A stretch of DNA of 64,000 bases, taken from assembly GCF_000518645.1 (NCBI RefSeq), contig NZ_JADZ01000016.1, forward strand, positions 124,001 through 188,000. The letters are read 5' to 3'. Shown here piece after piece: positions 33,492-44,110 of the stretch. A program made the translations under genes and the position numbers. Position 1 is the first letter of the stretch; the number at the start of each line of letters is the position of its first letter. The notes beneath the pieces are model-generated. The model made no database searches, was not told where the DNA came from, and was given only the letters and a program-made list of their open reading frames with translations. This DNA is from Curvibacter gracilis ATCC BAA-807. Lineage in GTDB: Bacteria > Pseudomonadota > Gammaproteobacteria > Burkholderiales > Burkholderiaceae_C.

Positions 33492-35252
33492 ATGAGCACA
33501 CCCGATTCCGCCGATCAGACCGCCTCCGCCACGGCGCAAGCCGCCACTGCGCTGGATGCGGCCTTCCACGCCGCGCTGGCCCGCCACAGCGGCTCGATGT
33601 CGCTGGCCTCGCCCTGGCTGGCCGGAATGGACTGGGCCATGCACCTGGCGCTGTCGCCCGGCAAGCGCCTGGCGCTGGCCCAACTGGCCTGGCAGCAGGG
33701 TGAGCAGTTTGCCCGCTACGCCACCGAATGCCTGATGGCCGGCCCCGGCCCGGCACGCCAGTGCGTCGAGCCGCCCGCACGCGACCGCCGCTTTGCCGAC
33801 CCTGAATGGCTGCGCTTTCCCTTCAACCTGCTGCACCAGGGCTTTCTGCTGAACGAGCAATGGTGGCAACAGGCCACCAGCGAGGTCTGGGGGGTGGAAA
33901 AGCACCACGCCGATCTGGTGGCCTTCGGCACCCGGCAGTGGCTGGACATGTTCTCGCCCGGCAACCTGCTGCCGGCCAACCCGGTGGTGCTGCACCGCAC
34001 CCTGCAGGAGCATGGGCTGAACCTGCTGCGCGGCGCCTCCTTCGCCCAGGACGACCTGCAGCGCGCCAGCACGCATGCGCCGGCGGCGGGCACCGAGGCC
34101 TTCGAGGTGGGGCGCGACCTGGCCTGCACCCCGGGCGAGGTGGTGCTGCAAAACCGCCTGATCGAGCTGATCCAGTACCGCCCCACCACGGCCCAGGTGC
34201 ACCCCGAGCCGGTGCTCATCGTGCCGGCCTGGATCATGAAGTACTACATCCTGGACCTGTCGCCCGGGAACTCGCTGATCCGCTACCTGCTGGACCAGGG
34301 CCACACCGTGTTCTGCATCTCCTGGAAGAACCCCACCGAGGCCGAACGCGACCTGGCCATGGACGACTACATCGAGCTGGGCTTTGAAGCCGCCTTGCAG
34401 GCGGTGCAGACCATCTGCCCGGCGCAGAAGGTGCATGCGTCCGGCTACTGCCTGGGCGGCACCCTGCTGGCCATCGCGGCGGCGGCCCTGGCGCGCGACG
34501 GCCGCGACGAGCTGGCCTCGATGACGCTGTTCGCGGCCCAAACCGACTTCAGCGAACCCGGCGAGCTGGGCCTGTTCATCGACGAGAGCCAGCTCAGCCT
34601 GCTGGAGGCGCAGATGGCGCAGACCGGCACCCTGAGCGCGGGCCAGATGGCCGGCGCCTTCCAGATGCTGCGCTCCAACGACCTGCTGTGGTCGCGCCTG
34701 ATCAACGAGTACATGCTGGGCGAGCGCCCCGCCATGAACGACCTGATGGCCTGGAACGCCGATGCCACCCGCATGCCCGCGCGCATGCATTCGCAGTACC
34801 TGCGCCAGTTGTTCCTGAACAACGACCTGGCGGCCGGGCGCTACCGGGTCAAAGGGCACACGGTGTCGCTGACCAGCCTGCGCCTGCCAGTGTTCATGGT
34901 GGGCACGGTGACCGACCACGTGGCCCCCTGGCGCTCGGTCTACAAGCTGCACCACCTGAGCCCGGCCGAGATCAGCTTCGTGCTGACCAATGGCGGCCAC
35001 AACGCCGGCATCGTCAGCCCGCCGGGCCACGCTCACCGCCACTACCAGTGCCTGACCCGCAGCGCCGACGGCGCAGCCCTCAGTGCCGACACCTGGCAGG
35101 CCCAGGCGCCCCAGGTCGAGGGCTCGTGGTGGCCGGCCTGGCGCGACTGGCTGGGAGCCCATTCCGGCGCTCCCGTCGCCCCGCCCGCCCTCGGCGCCCC
35201 CGAACACCCGGTGCTGTACCCCGCCCCCGGCCACTACGTGATGGAGAAGTGA
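33492..35252 (+). CDS. Poly(3-hydroxyalkanoate) synthase, class I type
   Basis: A 586-residue PHA synthase. The lipase-like box is GYCLGG with nucleophile C320, and D476 (TVTDHVAPW) and H504 (NGGHNAGIV) complete the catalytic triad. NLLHQGFLLNEQWW and LDLSPGNSLIRYLLDQGHTV are family motifs. It polymerises 3-hydroxyacyl-CoA into PHA granules. The protein heads a row with FabI rather than phaA and phaB, so it is likely a second synthase, in a different regulatory setting from the main pha operon. GGAAGAGACC lies before the ATG. Confidence 0.94.
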   Translation: MSTPDSADQTASATAQAATALDAAFHAALARHSGSMSLASPWLAGMDWAMHLALSPGKRLALAQLAWQQGEQFARYATECLMAGPGPARQCVEPPARDRRFADPEWLRFPFNLLHQGFLLNEQWWQQATSEVWGVEKHHADLVAFGTRQWLDMFSPGNLLPANPVVLHRTLQEHGLNLLRGASFAQDDLQRASTHAPAAGTEAFEVGRDLACTPGEVVLQNRLIELIQYRPTTAQVHPEPVLIVPAWIMKYYILDLSPGNSLIRYLLDQGHTVFCISWKNPTEAERDLAMDDYIELGFEAALQAVQTICPAQKVHASGYCLGGTLLAIAAAALARDGRDELASMTLFAAQTDFSEPGELGLFIDESQLSLLEAQMAQTGTLSAGQMAGAFQMLRSNDLLWSRLINEYMLGERPAMNDLMAWNADATRMPARMHSQYLRQLFLNNDLAAGRYRVKGHTVSLTSLRLPVFMVGTVTDHVAPWRSVYKLHHLSPAEISFVLTNGGHNAGIVSPPGHAHRHYQCLTRSADGAALSADTWQAQAPQVEGSWWPAWRDWLGAHSGAPVAPPALGAPEHPVLYPAPGHYVMEK

Positions 35253-36020
35253 ATGACACCCCCCCTGCAAGGTAAGCGCGGCCTGGTGGTCGGCATCGCC
35301 AATGAACACAGCATCGCCTGGGGCTGCGCCCGGGCCTTCCGCGACGCCGGGGCCGAGGTCGCGGTGACCTGGCTCAACGACAAGGCCCGGCCCCATGTCG
35401 AGCCGCTGGCCGAACAGCTGCAGGCGCCGATCCGCGCGCCGCTCGACGTGGAGCAGCCGGGCCAGCTCGAAGCCCTGTTCGACACCCTGGGGCGTGAATG
35501 GGGTCAGCTCGACTTCGTGCTGCACTCGATCGCCTTTGCCCCGATGACCGACCTGCACGGCCGGGTGGTCGATTGCTCGCGCGAGGGCTTTGCCCGGGCC
35601 ATGGACATCTCGTGCCATTCCTTCATCCGCATGGCACGCCTGGCCGAGCCCCTGATGACCCAGGGCGGCGCCCTGCTGACCATGAGCTACCTGGGCGCCG
35701 ACGAGGTGGTGGCCAACTACGGCCTGATGGGCCCCGTCAAGGCCGCCCTCGAATCCAGCGTGCGCTACCTGGCCACCGAACTGGGGCCGCAGGGCATCCG
35801 CGTGAACGCGGTCTCGCCCGGGCCCCTGGCCACCCGCGCGGCCTCGGGCATCGCCCATTTCGACCAGTTGATGAGCCAGGCCACGGCCCGCTCCCCACTG
35901 CGCCGGCTGGTGGGGCTCGATGAAGTCGGCGCCCTGTGCACCTTCCTGGCCAGCGACGGCGGCCGCGCCATCACCGGCGACACGCTGTACGTCGACGCTG
36001 GCGTCCACATCATGGGCTGA
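35253..36020 (+). CDS. FabI-type enoyl-[ACP] reductase (paralogue)
   Basis: A 255-residue enoyl reductase starting one base after the PHA synthase stop. GLVVGIANEHSIAWGCARAF is the FabI cofactor region, and the catalytic pair is Y156 and K163 (YGLMGPVK, the Y-x6-K motif), as in E. coli FabI. It reduces a trans-2-enoyl thioester with NAD(P)H. It is not with other fatty-acid synthesis genes, so it is probably a dedicated paralogue working with the synthase, perhaps on CoA- or ACP-bound intermediates. The substrate is inferred. Confidence 0.92.
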   Translation: MTPPLQGKRGLVVGIANEHSIAWGCARAFRDAGAEVAVTWLNDKARPHVEPLAEQLQAPIRAPLDVEQPGQLEALFDTLGREWGQLDFVLHSIAFAPMTDLHGRVVDCSREGFARAMDISCHSFIRMARLAEPLMTQGGALLTMSYLGADEVVANYGLMGPVKAALESSVRYLATELGPQGIRVNAVSPGPLATRAASGIAHFDQLMSQATARSPLRRLVGLDEVGALCTFLASDGGRAITGDTLYVDAGVHIMG

Positions 36021-36027
36021 GCTTGCG

Positions 36028-37545
36028 ATGCGACTGTTTTCCAATTCCCCTAGCGATACCTGGCCACGGCTGAGCGCTTTGTCGAGCGCTTTGTCGAGCA
36101 CTTTGTCTTTGGCCCTGACCGGTGCCTTGCTGCTGGGCGCCTGTGCCCACACGCCCGAGCCCCTGGCCCTGCCCGCCGCCCCCGTGGCCGGCGTGTACGC
36201 CGAGGCCAGTTCACCCACCGACCCGGCCGCCCCCACGCTGGCCTGGCGCAGCTACTTCACCGACCCGGCACTGCAGGCGCTGATCAGCCAGGCCCTGGCC
36301 AACAACCGCGATCTGCGCATCGCCGCCGCCCGGGTGCAGCAAGCCCAGGCCGCCTGGGGTCTGCAGCACGCGGCCAGCCTGCCTTCGGTGGTGGGCATGG
36401 CCGGCAACAGCCGGGTGCACCTGCCGGCCGGCATCAACCCGCTGGGCAGCACCATCCAGGCCAGCGGCGCCAGCCTCGGGCTGGGCTTTGTGAGCTGGGA
36501 GGTGGACCTGTGGAACCGCCTGGGCCAGTTGCAGGACGCCGCGGCCCAAAGCGCTGAAGCCGCCGAGCAGGCCCGCCGCGGCGCCGAGCTCAGCCTGGTG
36601 GCCCAGGTGGCCCAGGCCCACCTGGCCCTGGGCGAGCTGGACGAACGCCTGGCCCTGGCCCGCCAGGCCGAGGCCAGCCGCGCCGAGAGCCTGCGCATCT
36701 TCACCCGCCGCGTGGCCATGGGCGCCAGCTCGCGCCTGCAACTGACCCAGGTGCAGACCCTGCTGACCCAGGCCCAGGCCCTGGTGGTGCAGCTGGAGCA
36801 GGCCCGCGCCGCCCAGGCCCAGACCCTGATCGCGCTGGTCGGCGCCCCGCTGGATCTGCCCGAACGCGCCGACGCGTTGAGCCGCCAGAGCCCGGTGGCC
36901 CGGCTTCGCACGGGCCTGCCCTCCGAACTGCTGCAGGCGCGGCCCGACATCGTGGCGGCCGAGCACCAGTTGCGCGCGGCCCACGCCCAGGTGGGCGCGG
37001 CACGGGCGGCCTTCTACCCCAGCCTGACGCTGACCACCGCGCTGGGCACCACCAGCACCGATTTCGATGGTCTGTTCCGCGGCGCCAGCAAGGCCTGGCT
37101 GTTTGCGCCCAGCCTGAACCTGCCGCTGTTTGACGGCGGCCGGCGCGAGAACAACCTGAGCCTGCAACAGGCGCGGCAGCTCGAAGCCGTGGCGCAGTAC
37201 GAAAAAAGCATCCAGAACGCCTTCCGCGAGGTGAACGACGCCCTGTCGGCCAGCCACGCGCTGGAGCAACAGGTGCACATCGCCGAGGCGGCCCTGCAGG
37301 CCCAGACCGAACGCGCACGCCTGTCCGAGCGCCGCTTCGACGCGGGCTCGGCCGCCTTTCTCGAGGTGCTGGACGCCCAGCGCGACCTGCTGTCCGCCGG
37401 CCAGCAACTGGTGCAGGCGCGGCGGGCCGCCATGGCCAGCCGCGTGCTGCTGTACGCGGCCCTGGGCGGCGGCACGCTGGCGGCGGCGGACGCCCCCCCG
37501 AGCCCCCCCTCCAGCGGCCCCCGGACCGCCACCGCACAACCCTGA
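36028..37545 (+). CDS. Outer-membrane efflux lipoprotein (NodT/TolC family)
   Basis: A 505-residue outer-membrane factor. The N-terminus has a lipoprotein signal with LTGALLLGACAHTP (Cys in the lipobox). The body contains duplicated helical/coiled regions with LAWRSYFTDPALQALISQAL at the start and FEVDLWNRLGQ-like (residues VSWEVDLWNRLGQLQD), RPDIVAAEHQLRAAHAQVGAA and DGGRRENNLSLQQAR motifs typical of NodT proteins. It forms the exit duct of a tripartite pump with the HlyD and ABC proteins downstream. ATG 36028 is eight bases after the FabI stop; a longer frame exists upstream but lacks a signal. Confidence 0.92.
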   Translation: MRLFSNSPSDTWPRLSALSSALSSTLSLALTGALLLGACAHTPEPLALPAAPVAGVYAEASSPTDPAAPTLAWRSYFTDPALQALISQALANNRDLRIAAARVQQAQAAWGLQHAASLPSVVGMAGNSRVHLPAGINPLGSTIQASGASLGLGFVSWEVDLWNRLGQLQDAAAQSAEAAEQARRGAELSLVAQVAQAHLALGELDERLALARQAEASRAESLRIFTRRVAMGASSRLQLTQVQTLLTQAQALVVQLEQARAAQAQTLIALVGAPLDLPERADALSRQSPVARLRTGLPSELLQARPDIVAAEHQLRAAHAQVGAARAAFYPSLTLTTALGTTSTDFDGLFRGASKAWLFAPSLNLPLFDGGRRENNLSLQQARQLEAVAQYEKSIQNAFREVNDALSASHALEQQVHIAEAALQAQTERARLSERRFDAGSAAFLEVLDAQRDLLSAGQQLVQARRAAMASRVLLYAALGGGTLAAADAPPSPPSSGPRTATAQP

Positions 37546-37574
37546 GCCCCCGCACGCAGGAGCCGAGTCACACC

Positions 37575-38645
37575 ATGAAAAAGCCTTCTTCCCTTCTCCC
37601 CATCGCCGCTGTCCTGGCCCTCGCCCTGGCCGCCGGGGCCTATGGCTGGACCCACCTGCGCGCCACCGGTCCCGGGCCGGGCTTTGTGAGCGGCAATGGC
37701 CGCATCGAAGCCACCGAGATCGACATCGCCACCAAGACCCCGGGCCGGGTGCTCGACATCCTGGTTGGCGAAGGTGATCTGGTCAGCGCCAACCAGCCCC
37801 TGGCCCACATGCAGATGCAGAGCCTGGAGGCCCAGCGCGACGAAGCCCGGGCCCGCCAACGCCAGGCCGTGACCGGCGTGGCCAGTGCCGAGGCCCAGGT
37901 GGCCATGCGCGAAAGCGATGCCGCCGCCGCCCAGGCCGCCGTGACCGCCCGCGAGGCCGATCTGGACAACGCCCAGCGCCGCCTGGCGCGCTCCACCGAC
38001 CTGAGCCGCGACGGCGCCGCATCGCAACAAGAGCTGGACGACGACCGGGCCCGCGCACGCAGCGCCACGGCCGCCGTGGCCGCCGCCCGCGCCCAACTGG
38101 CCGCAGCCCAGAGCGCGATCGCCGCTGCCCGCTCGCAGGTGGGCAGCGCCCACGCGGCCGTCGTGGCCGGTGACGCCACCGTGGCCCGCATCCAGACCGA
38201 GATCGACGACGGCACCCTGGTCGCCCCACGCGCCGGTCGCGTGCAGTACCGCGTGGCCCAGCCCGGCGAGGTGCTGGGCGCGGGCGGCAAGGTGCTCAAC
38301 CTGGTGGACCTGTCGGAAGTGAACATGGGCTTTTTCGTGCCCGAGACCGTGGCCGGCCGCCTGGCCGTGGGCAGCGAGGTGCACCTGGTGCTGGACGCCG
38401 CCCCGCAGTACGTGATCCCGGCCAAGGTGTCGTATGTGGCGGCCACCGCCCAGTTCACGCCCAAGACGGTGGAGACCGCCAGCGAGCGCCAGAAGCTGAT
38501 GTTCAAGGTGAAGGCGCAGATCGACCGCGATCTGCTGCGCCGTCACCTGCAGCAGGTCAAGACCGGCCTGCCCGGGGTGGCCTGGCTCAAGCTCGACCCG
38601 CAGGCCGAATGGCCTGCTGAACTGGCCGTGAAGGTGCCCCAGTGA
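37575..38645 (+). CDS. HlyD-family periplasmic adaptor (YhiI-like)
   Basis: A 356-residue membrane fusion protein. A single membrane segment ([20 protein letters not shown]) is followed by the lipoyl half [20 protein letters not shown] and a long Ala/Arg-rich coiled coil (residues about 80-190), then [20 protein letters not shown] and a C-terminal beta-barrel. It links an inner-membrane transporter to the outer-membrane factor. The layout outer-membrane factor, HlyD, RbbA-like and YhhJ-like matches the E. coli yhiI-rbbA-yhhJ operon with an added exit duct. GGAG lies upstream of the ATG. Confidence 0.92.
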   Translation: MKKPSSLLPIAAVLALALAAGAYGWTHLRATGPGPGFVSGNGRIEATEIDIATKTPGRVLDILVGEGDLVSANQPLAHMQMQSLEAQRDEARARQRQAVTGVASAEAQVAMRESDAAAAQAAVTAREADLDNAQRRLARSTDLSRDGAASQQELDDDRARARSATAAVAAARAQLAAAQSAIAAARSQVGSAHAAVVAGDATVARIQTEIDDGTLVAPRAGRVQYRVAQPGEVLGAGGKVLNLVDLSEVNMGFFVPETVAGRLAVGSEVHLVLDAAPQYVIPAKVSYVAATAQFTPKTVETASERQKLMFKVKAQIDRDLLRRHLQQVKTGLPGVAWLKLDPQAEWPAELAVKVPQ

Positions 38646-41416
38646 GTGAGACCGGCGACGCCGGGCAGGTGGCCCCGGCCCCCTGCGCCCGCCTCGACGG
38701 GGTGAGCCTGCGACATGGCAACACCCTGGCCCTGGACAACATCACGCTGAGCCTGCCCGCGGGCTGCCGCGTGGGCCTGATCGGCCCCGACGGCGTGGGC
38801 AAATCCAGCCTGCTGTCGCTGCTGGCCGGGGCCCGCGCGGTGCAGCAAGGCCGGGTCGAGACCCTGGGCGGCGACATGGCCAGCAGCGCCCACCGCGATG
38901 CCGTGTGCCCGCGCATCGCCTACATGCCGCAAGGCCTGGGCAAGAACCTGTACCCCACGCTGTCGGTGGAGGAGAACCTGCAGTTCTTCGGCCGCCTGTT
39001 CGGCCACAGCCCGGCCGAGCGCCGCCGCCGCATCGACAGCCTCACCGCCAGCACCGGGCTGTCGCCCTTTCTGAGCCGGCCGGCCGGCAAGCTCTCGGGC
39101 GGCATGAAGCAGAAGCTGGGCCTGTGCTGCGCGCTGATCCACGACCCCGACCTGCTGATCCTGGACGAGCCCACCACCGGCGTGGACCCGCTGTCGCGCA
39201 GCCAGTTCTGGGACCTGATCGACCGCATCCGCGCCGAGCGCCCGAGCATGAGCGTGATCGTAGCCACCGCCTACATGGAAGAAGCCGAGCGCTTCGACTG
39301 GCTGGTGGCCATGGACGCGGGCCGCGTGCTGGCCACCGGCAGCGCCCCCGAACTGCGCCACCAGGCCGGTGCCGACACCCTGGAGGCCGCCTTCATCGCC
39401 CTGCTGCCCGAAGAGCGCCGGCGTGGCCACCAGGCGGTGCAGGTGCCGCCGCTGGACGCCGCCGCCGACCAGGCCATGGCCATCGAGGCCCAGGGCCTGA
39501 CCATGCGCTTCGGCGACTTCGTGGCGGTGGACCATGTGGACTTCCGCATCCGGCGCGGTGAGATCTTCGGCTTTCTGGGCTCCAACGGCTGCGGCAAGTC
39601 GACCACCATGAAGATGCTGACCGGCCTGCTCAGCGCCACCGAGGGCCAGGCCCTGTTGTTCGGCCAGACCGTCGACCCCAATGACCTGGCGATCCGCCGC
39701 CGCGTGGGCTACATGTCGCAGGCCTTCTCGCTGTACAGCGAGCTCACGGTGGAGCAGAACCTGGTGCTGCATGCGCGCCTGTTCGGCGTGCCCGAAGCCG
39801 AGGTGGCGGCACGGGTGGCGCACATGGTGCAGCGCTTCAGCCTCAGCGAGGTGGTGGGCAGCCTGCCCGAGAACCTGCCCCTGGGCATGCGCCAGCGCCT
39901 GTCGCTGGCCGTGGCCATGGTGCACCAGCCCGAGCTGCTGATCCTGGACGAGCCCACCTCGGGCGTGGACCCGGTGGCGCGCGACCTGTTCTGGCAGCTG
40001 ATGATCGACCTGGCCCGGCAGGACGGCGTGACCATCTTCATCTCGACCCACTTCATGAACGAGGCCGAGCGCTGCGACCGCATCTCGCTGATGCACGCGG
40101 GCCGGGTGCTGGTGAGCGACACGCCGGCAGCCATCGTGCGCCAGCGCGGCGCGCCCACGCTGGAGGCGGCCTTCATCAGCTACCTGCGCGAGGCCACGGG
40201 TGAAGACGCCGACGCACCCGTGCCCGCCCCCACCGCTGCGGCGCCTGAAGCAGCGGTGCCCCAGCACCCCGGCACACCCGCACGGCGCAAGCGCTTCAGC
40301 CTGGCCCGGGCCCTGAGCTATTCGCTGCGCGAGGCCCTGGAGTTGCAGCGCGACCCGGTGCGCGCCACGCTGGCCCTGCTGGGCACGGCCATCCTGATGT
40401 TCATCATCGGCTACGGCATCAGTCTGGACGTGGAAGACCTCTCGTACGCCGTGCTGGACCGCGACCAGACCGTGCTGAGCCAGAACTACGCGCTCAACCT
40501 GTCGGGCTCGCGCTACTTCATCGAACGCCCCCCGATCACCAGCGACGCCGAGCTGGACCGGCGCCTGCGCAGCGGCGAGCTGGCCGTGGCCATCGAGATC
40601 CCACCCGGCTTCGCCCGCGACCTGGCGCGCGGCAAGACCGTGAGCGTGGGCGCCTGGGTGGACGGCGCCATGCCCACCCGCGCCGAGACCGTGCGCGGCT
40701 ATGTGCAGGCCCTGCACATGGGCTGGATCGCCGAACAGGCCGAACAGCGCCTGGGCGTGCACCTGGGCACCGCCAGCCAGATCGAGACCCGCTACCGCTA
40801 CAACCCCGATGTGAAAAGCCTGCCGGCCATGGTGCCCGCGGTGATCCCCATGCTGCTGATGATGATCCCGGCCATGCTGACGGCGCTGTCGGTGGTGCGC
40901 GAAAAAGAGCTGGGCTCGATCATCAACCTGTACGTCACTCCGGTCACACGCACCGAGTTCCTGCTGGGCAAGCAGCTGCCTTATGTGGGGCTGGCCATGT
41001 TCAACTTCGCGCTCATGACGGTGCTGGCCGTGACCGTGTTCGGGGTGCCGGTGAAGGGCAGCCTGGCCACGCTCACGCTGGCCGCCCTGCTGTTCGTCAT
41101 CAGCGCCACCGGCTTCGGCCTGCTGGCCTCGACCTTCACGCGCAGTCAGATCGCGGCCATGTTCGTGACCATGATCGGCACCCTGATCCCCTGCGTGCAG
41201 TTTGCCGGCCTGCTCAACCCGGTGTCCTCGCTGGAGGGCACGGGGGCCTTGATCGGGGCGGTGTACCCGGCCACCCACTTCCTGACCATCAGCCGCGGCG
41301 TGTTCAGCAAGGCGCTGGACCTGGGGGCGTTGGCCGGTTCGTTCTGGCCGCTGGCGGCCTCGATCCCGGTGATCCTCGGCCTGGCCGTGGCGTTGCTGAA
41401 GAAGCAGGAGACCTGA
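38642..41416 (+). CDS. Fused ABC transporter protein, two ATPase domains plus ABC-2 permease (RbbA-like)
   Basis: A 924-residue protein starting at GTG 38642, overlapping the HlyD stop. The first ATPase has Walker A G48-S55 (GPDGVGKS), [15 protein letters not shown] and [13 protein letters not shown]. The second has Walker A G313-S320 (GSNGCGKS), a degenerate signature [12 protein letters not shown], and [13 protein letters not shown]. The C-terminal part, from about residue 550, has six membrane segments and an ABC-2 fold with [14 protein letters not shown]. RbbA in E. coli was described as ribosome-associated, but this protein with its neighbours is best read as an exporter. Length agrees with RbbA (911). 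Confidence 0.93.
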   Translation: MSETGDAGQVAPAPCARLDGVSLRHGNTLALDNITLSLPAGCRVGLIGPDGVGKSSLLSLLAGARAVQQGRVETLGGDMASSAHRDAVCPRIAYMPQGLGKNLYPTLSVEENLQFFGRLFGHSPAERRRRIDSLTASTGLSPFLSRPAGKLSGGMKQKLGLCCALIHDPDLLILDEPTTGVDPLSRSQFWDLIDRIRAERPSMSVIVATAYMEEAERFDWLVAMDAGRVLATGSAPELRHQAGADTLEAAFIALLPEERRRGHQAVQVPPLDAAADQAMAIEAQGLTMRFGDFVAVDHVDFRIRRGEIFGFLGSNGCGKSTTMKMLTGLLSATEGQALLFGQTVDPNDLAIRRRVGYMSQAFSLYSELTVEQNLVLHARLFGVPEAEVAARVAHMVQRFSLSEVVGSLPENLPLGMRQRLSLAVAMVHQPELLILDEPTSGVDPVARDLFWQLMIDLARQDGVTIFISTHFMNEAERCDRISLMHAGRVLVSDTPAAIVRQRGAPTLEAAFISYLREATGEDADAPVPAPTAAAPEAAVPQHPGTPARRKRFSLARALSYSLREALELQRDPVRATLALLGTAILMFIIGYGISLDVEDLSYAVLDRDQTVLSQNYALNLSGSRYFIERPPITSDAELDRRLRSGELAVAIEIPPGFARDLARGKTVSVGAWVDGAMPTRAETVRGYVQALHMGWIAEQAEQRLGVHLGTASQIETRYRYNPDVKSLPAMVPAVIPMLLMMIPAMLTALSVVREKELGSIINLYVTPVTRTEFLLGKQLPYVGLAMFNFALMTVLAVTVFGVPVKGSLATLTLAALLFVISATGFGLLASTFTRSQIAAMFVTMIGTLIPCVQFAGLLNPVSSLEGTGALIGAVYPATHFLTISRGVFSKALDLGALAGSFWPLAASIPVILGLAVALLKKQET

Positions 41417-41419
41417 GCC

Positions 41420-42544
41420 ATGAGCCGACTCAAGAACATTGTCCGCCTGGGCGTGAAAGAGTTGTGGAGCCTGATCCGCGACCCGATGATGCTGGTGCTG
41501 ATCGCCTACACCTTCACGCTGTCGATCTACGTGGCCGCCACCGCCATGCCCGAGACGCTGCACAACGCAGCCGTCGCCATCGTCGACGAAGACGGCTCGC
41601 CCCTGTCGGCGCGCATCGCGCAGGCCTTCTACCCGCCGCACTTCAACACCCCGCGCCTGCTGACCCTGACCGAGATGGACGCCGGCATGGACAGCGGCGA
41701 CTACACCTTTGTGCTCGACATCCCGCCCGACTTCCAGGCCGATGTGCTGGCCGGCAAGTCGCCGCGCGTGCAGCTCAATGTGGACGCCACGCGCATGAGC
41801 CAGGCCTTCACGGGCAGCAGCTACATCCAGCAGATGGTGAGCGACGAGGTGAACGAGTTCGTGCGCCGCTACCGGGCCCCGACCCAGTTGCCGGTGGAGC
41901 TGAATGTGCACACGCGCTTCAACCCCAACCTGGAGCAGTCGTGGTTCGGCTCGCTGATGGAGATCATCAACAACGTCACCATGCTGTCCATCATCCTGAC
42001 CGGCGCCGCCCTGATCCGCGAGCGCGAGCACGGCACCATCGAGCACTTGCTGGTGATGCCGGTGCGCCCGCTGGAGATCATGCTGGCCAAGGTCTGGGCC
42101 ATGGGCCTGGTGGTGTGGAGCGCGGCACTGATCGCACTGATCTTCGTGGTGCAGGGGGCGCTGCACGTGCCCATCCAGGGCTCGCTGGCGCTGTTCATGC
42201 TGGCGGTGGCGCTGCACCTGTTCGCCACCACCTCGATGGGCATCTTCCTGGCCACGGTGGCCCGCTCCATGCCGCAGTTCGGCATGCTGCTGGTGCTGGT
42301 GCTGCTGCCGCTGGAGCTGCTGTCGGGCGGCATGACGCCGCGCGAAAGCATGCCGCGCCTGGTGCAGGACCTGATGCAGGCGGCCCCCACCACCCACTTC
42401 GTGACCGTGGCCCAGGCCATTCTGTACCGCGGTGCCGGCCTGGACGTGGTGTGGCCGGCGCTGCTGGCGATTGCGGTGATCGGCAGCGTGCTGTTCAGCG
42501 CTGCGCTGGCCCGCTTTCGCAACACCATCAGCCAGATGGCCTGA
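41420..42544 (+). CDS. ABC-2 type transporter permease (YhhJ-like)
   Basis: A 374-residue membrane permease starting three bases after the RbbA-like gene. The N-terminus LKNIVRLGVKELWSLIRDPMM is typical, an extracytoplasmic region (residues about 35-180) follows, and then five or six C-terminal membrane segments (e.g. MLLVLVLLPLELLSGGMTPR, LLAIAVIGSVLFSAALARF). EREHGTIEHLLVMPVRPLEI is the ABC-2 motif. It probably forms the second half of the membrane channel with the RbbA-like protein. The exported compound is unknown. Confidence 0.92.
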   Translation: MSRLKNIVRLGVKELWSLIRDPMMLVLIAYTFTLSIYVAATAMPETLHNAAVAIVDEDGSPLSARIAQAFYPPHFNTPRLLTLTEMDAGMDSGDYTFVLDIPPDFQADVLAGKSPRVQLNVDATRMSQAFTGSSYIQQMVSDEVNEFVRRYRAPTQLPVELNVHTRFNPNLEQSWFGSLMEIINNVTMLSIILTGAALIREREHGTIEHLLVMPVRPLEIMLAKVWAMGLVVWSAALIALIFVVQGALHVPIQGSLALFMLAVALHLFATTSMGIFLATVARSMPQFGMLLVLVLLPLELLSGGMTPRESMPRLVQDLMQAAPTTHFVTVAQAILYRGAGLDVVWPALLAIAVIGSVLFSAALARFRNTISQMA

Positions 42545-42654
42545 AGCCACTGCCCCTCTGTCATGGCCCGGTCATGCTCCACACCGATACCCGGACCTGA
42601 CGCCACGCCGGTGCCGACCTATTCTGTCGAAACGCCCTGATCAAGGACCGCCCC

Positions 42655-44088
42655 ATGCCCTCTGAAACCACCGCCCCCATGAGCACCGACACGCTGCAGA
42701 CCGTGCACAACCGCACCTTCGACCAGATCGCCCTGGGCGACACCGAATCCATCCGCCGCCAGCTGACGGCCGAGGACATCCAGCTGTTCGCCATCCTGTC
42801 GGGCGACGTGAACCCGCAGCACCTGGACGCCGACTACGCCGCCGCCTCGCGCTTTCATGGCGTGATCGCCCACGGCATGCTGGGCGGCGCACTGATCTCG
42901 GCGGTGCTGGGCACCCGCCTGCCCGGGCCCGGCACCATCTACCTGAGCCAGAGCCTGCAGTTCATGGCCCCGGTGCGCATCGGCGACACGCTGGACATCA
43001 GCGTCACCGTGACCGAACGCGAAGAGACCAAAAAGCGGCTCAAGCTGGCCTGCGCCTGCGTCAACCAGGACGGCGTGACCGTGATCCGCGGCGAGGCCCA
43101 GGTGATCGCGCCCACCGAGTCGGTGTCGCGTCCGCGCAGCACCCTGCCCGAGGTGCACCTGAGTGCCGGCAACGACGGCCCGCGCCGCCTGCTGGCCGAG
43201 GCCCGCCCGCTGGGCCCGATCCGCATGGCGGTGGTGCACCCCTGCGATGCCCTGAGCCTGTCGGCCGCCCTGGATGCGCAGGCCGCCGGCCTGATCACCC
43301 CCATCCTGGTGGCGCCGCGCGCGCGGCTGCAGGCGGTGGCCGCCGAAGCCGGCCTGAGCCTGGACGGCCTGGCCATCGAAGACGTGCCGCACAGCCATGC
43401 CGCCGCCGACCGCGCCGTCGAACTGGTGCAGCAAGGCCAGGCCGAGGCCCTGATGAAGGGCAGCCTGCACACGGACGAGCTGATGGCCGCGGTGGTGTCG
43501 GCCGAACACGGCCTGCGCACCAAGCGCCGCATCAGCCACTGCTTTCTGATGCAGACCCCGGCCTACCCCCGGCCCTTCATCATCACCGACGCCGCCATCA
43601 ACATCGCCCCCGGCCTGGACGCCAAGGCCGACATCGTGCGCAATGCCATCGAGCTGGCGCACGCCATCGGCGTGGCCCAGCCCCGGGTGGCCATCCTGGC
43701 CGCGGTGGAGACCGTCAACCCCGCCATGCCGGCCACGCTGGACGCCGCCGCCCTGTGCAAGATGGCCGACCGCGGCCAGATCAGCGGGGCCCTGCTGGAC
43801 GGCCCGCTGGCCTTTGACAACGCGGTGTCGGCCGCGGCCGCCCACATCAAGGGCATCGAGTCGGAGGTGGCCGGCCGCGCCGATGTGCTGGTGGTGCCCG
43901 ACCTGGAAAGCGGCAACATGCTGGCCAAGCAGCTCGAATACCTGGGCGGCGCCGCCAGCGCCGGCATCGTGCTGGGCGCGCGCGTGCCCATCGTGCTGAC
44001 CAGCCGCGCCGACTCGCGCGAGAGCCGCATCAGCTCGTGCGCCATCGCGGTGCTGCTGGCCCACCGCTACCGCAGCACCCCTCCCTGA
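42655..44088 (+). CDS. Bifunctional MaoC-type enoyl-CoA hydratase / phosphate acyltransferase
   Basis: A 477-residue fusion. The N-terminal MaoC-like hot-dog domain (residues about 15-155) has SGDVNPQHLDADYAAASRFH and GVIAHGMLGG, the hydratase motif with the catalytic Asp/His. The C-terminal phosphotransacetylase domain (residues about 165-477) has EALMKGSLHTDELMAAVVSA and VVPDLESGNMLAKQLEYLGG. The second domain converts acyl-CoA and phosphate to acyl phosphate; together with the downstream kinase it can make ATP from an acyl-CoA. The MaoC half would hydrate enoyl-CoA to R-3-hydroxyacyl-CoA, a PHA precursor. ATG 42655 or 42679 could start it. Confidence 0.93.
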   Translation: MPSETTAPMSTDTLQTVHNRTFDQIALGDTESIRRQLTAEDIQLFAILSGDVNPQHLDADYAAASRFHGVIAHGMLGGALISAVLGTRLPGPGTIYLSQSLQFMAPVRIGDTLDISVTVTEREETKKRLKLACACVNQDGVTVIRGEAQVIAPTESVSRPRSTLPEVHLSAGNDGPRRLLAEARPLGPIRMAVVHPCDALSLSAALDAQAAGLITPILVAPRARLQAVAAEAGLSLDGLAIEDVPHSHAAADRAVELVQQGQAEALMKGSLHTDELMAAVVSAEHGLRTKRRISHCFLMQTPAYPRPFIITDAAINIAPGLDAKADIVRNAIELAHAIGVAQPRVAILAAVETVNPAMPATLDAAALCKMADRGQISGALLDGPLAFDNAVSAAAAHIKGIESEVAGRADVLVVPDLESGNMLAKQLEYLGGAASAGIVLGARVPIVLTSRADSRESRISSCAIAVLLAHRYRSTPP

Positions 44089-44110
44089 ACCGGCTGACCG
44101 AACAAGCTGC

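Noticed and set aside
33462-36236. A 924-residue minus-strand open frame
   Set aside because: It is opposite phaC and fabI, which have full catalytic motifs; the translation is low complexity and without a family.
38543-42550. A 1335-residue open frame on the minus strand
   Set aside because: It is the antisense of the HlyD, ABC and permease genes. The His/Gln/Ala/Gly-rich translation without motifs is the normal shadow of GC-rich genes.
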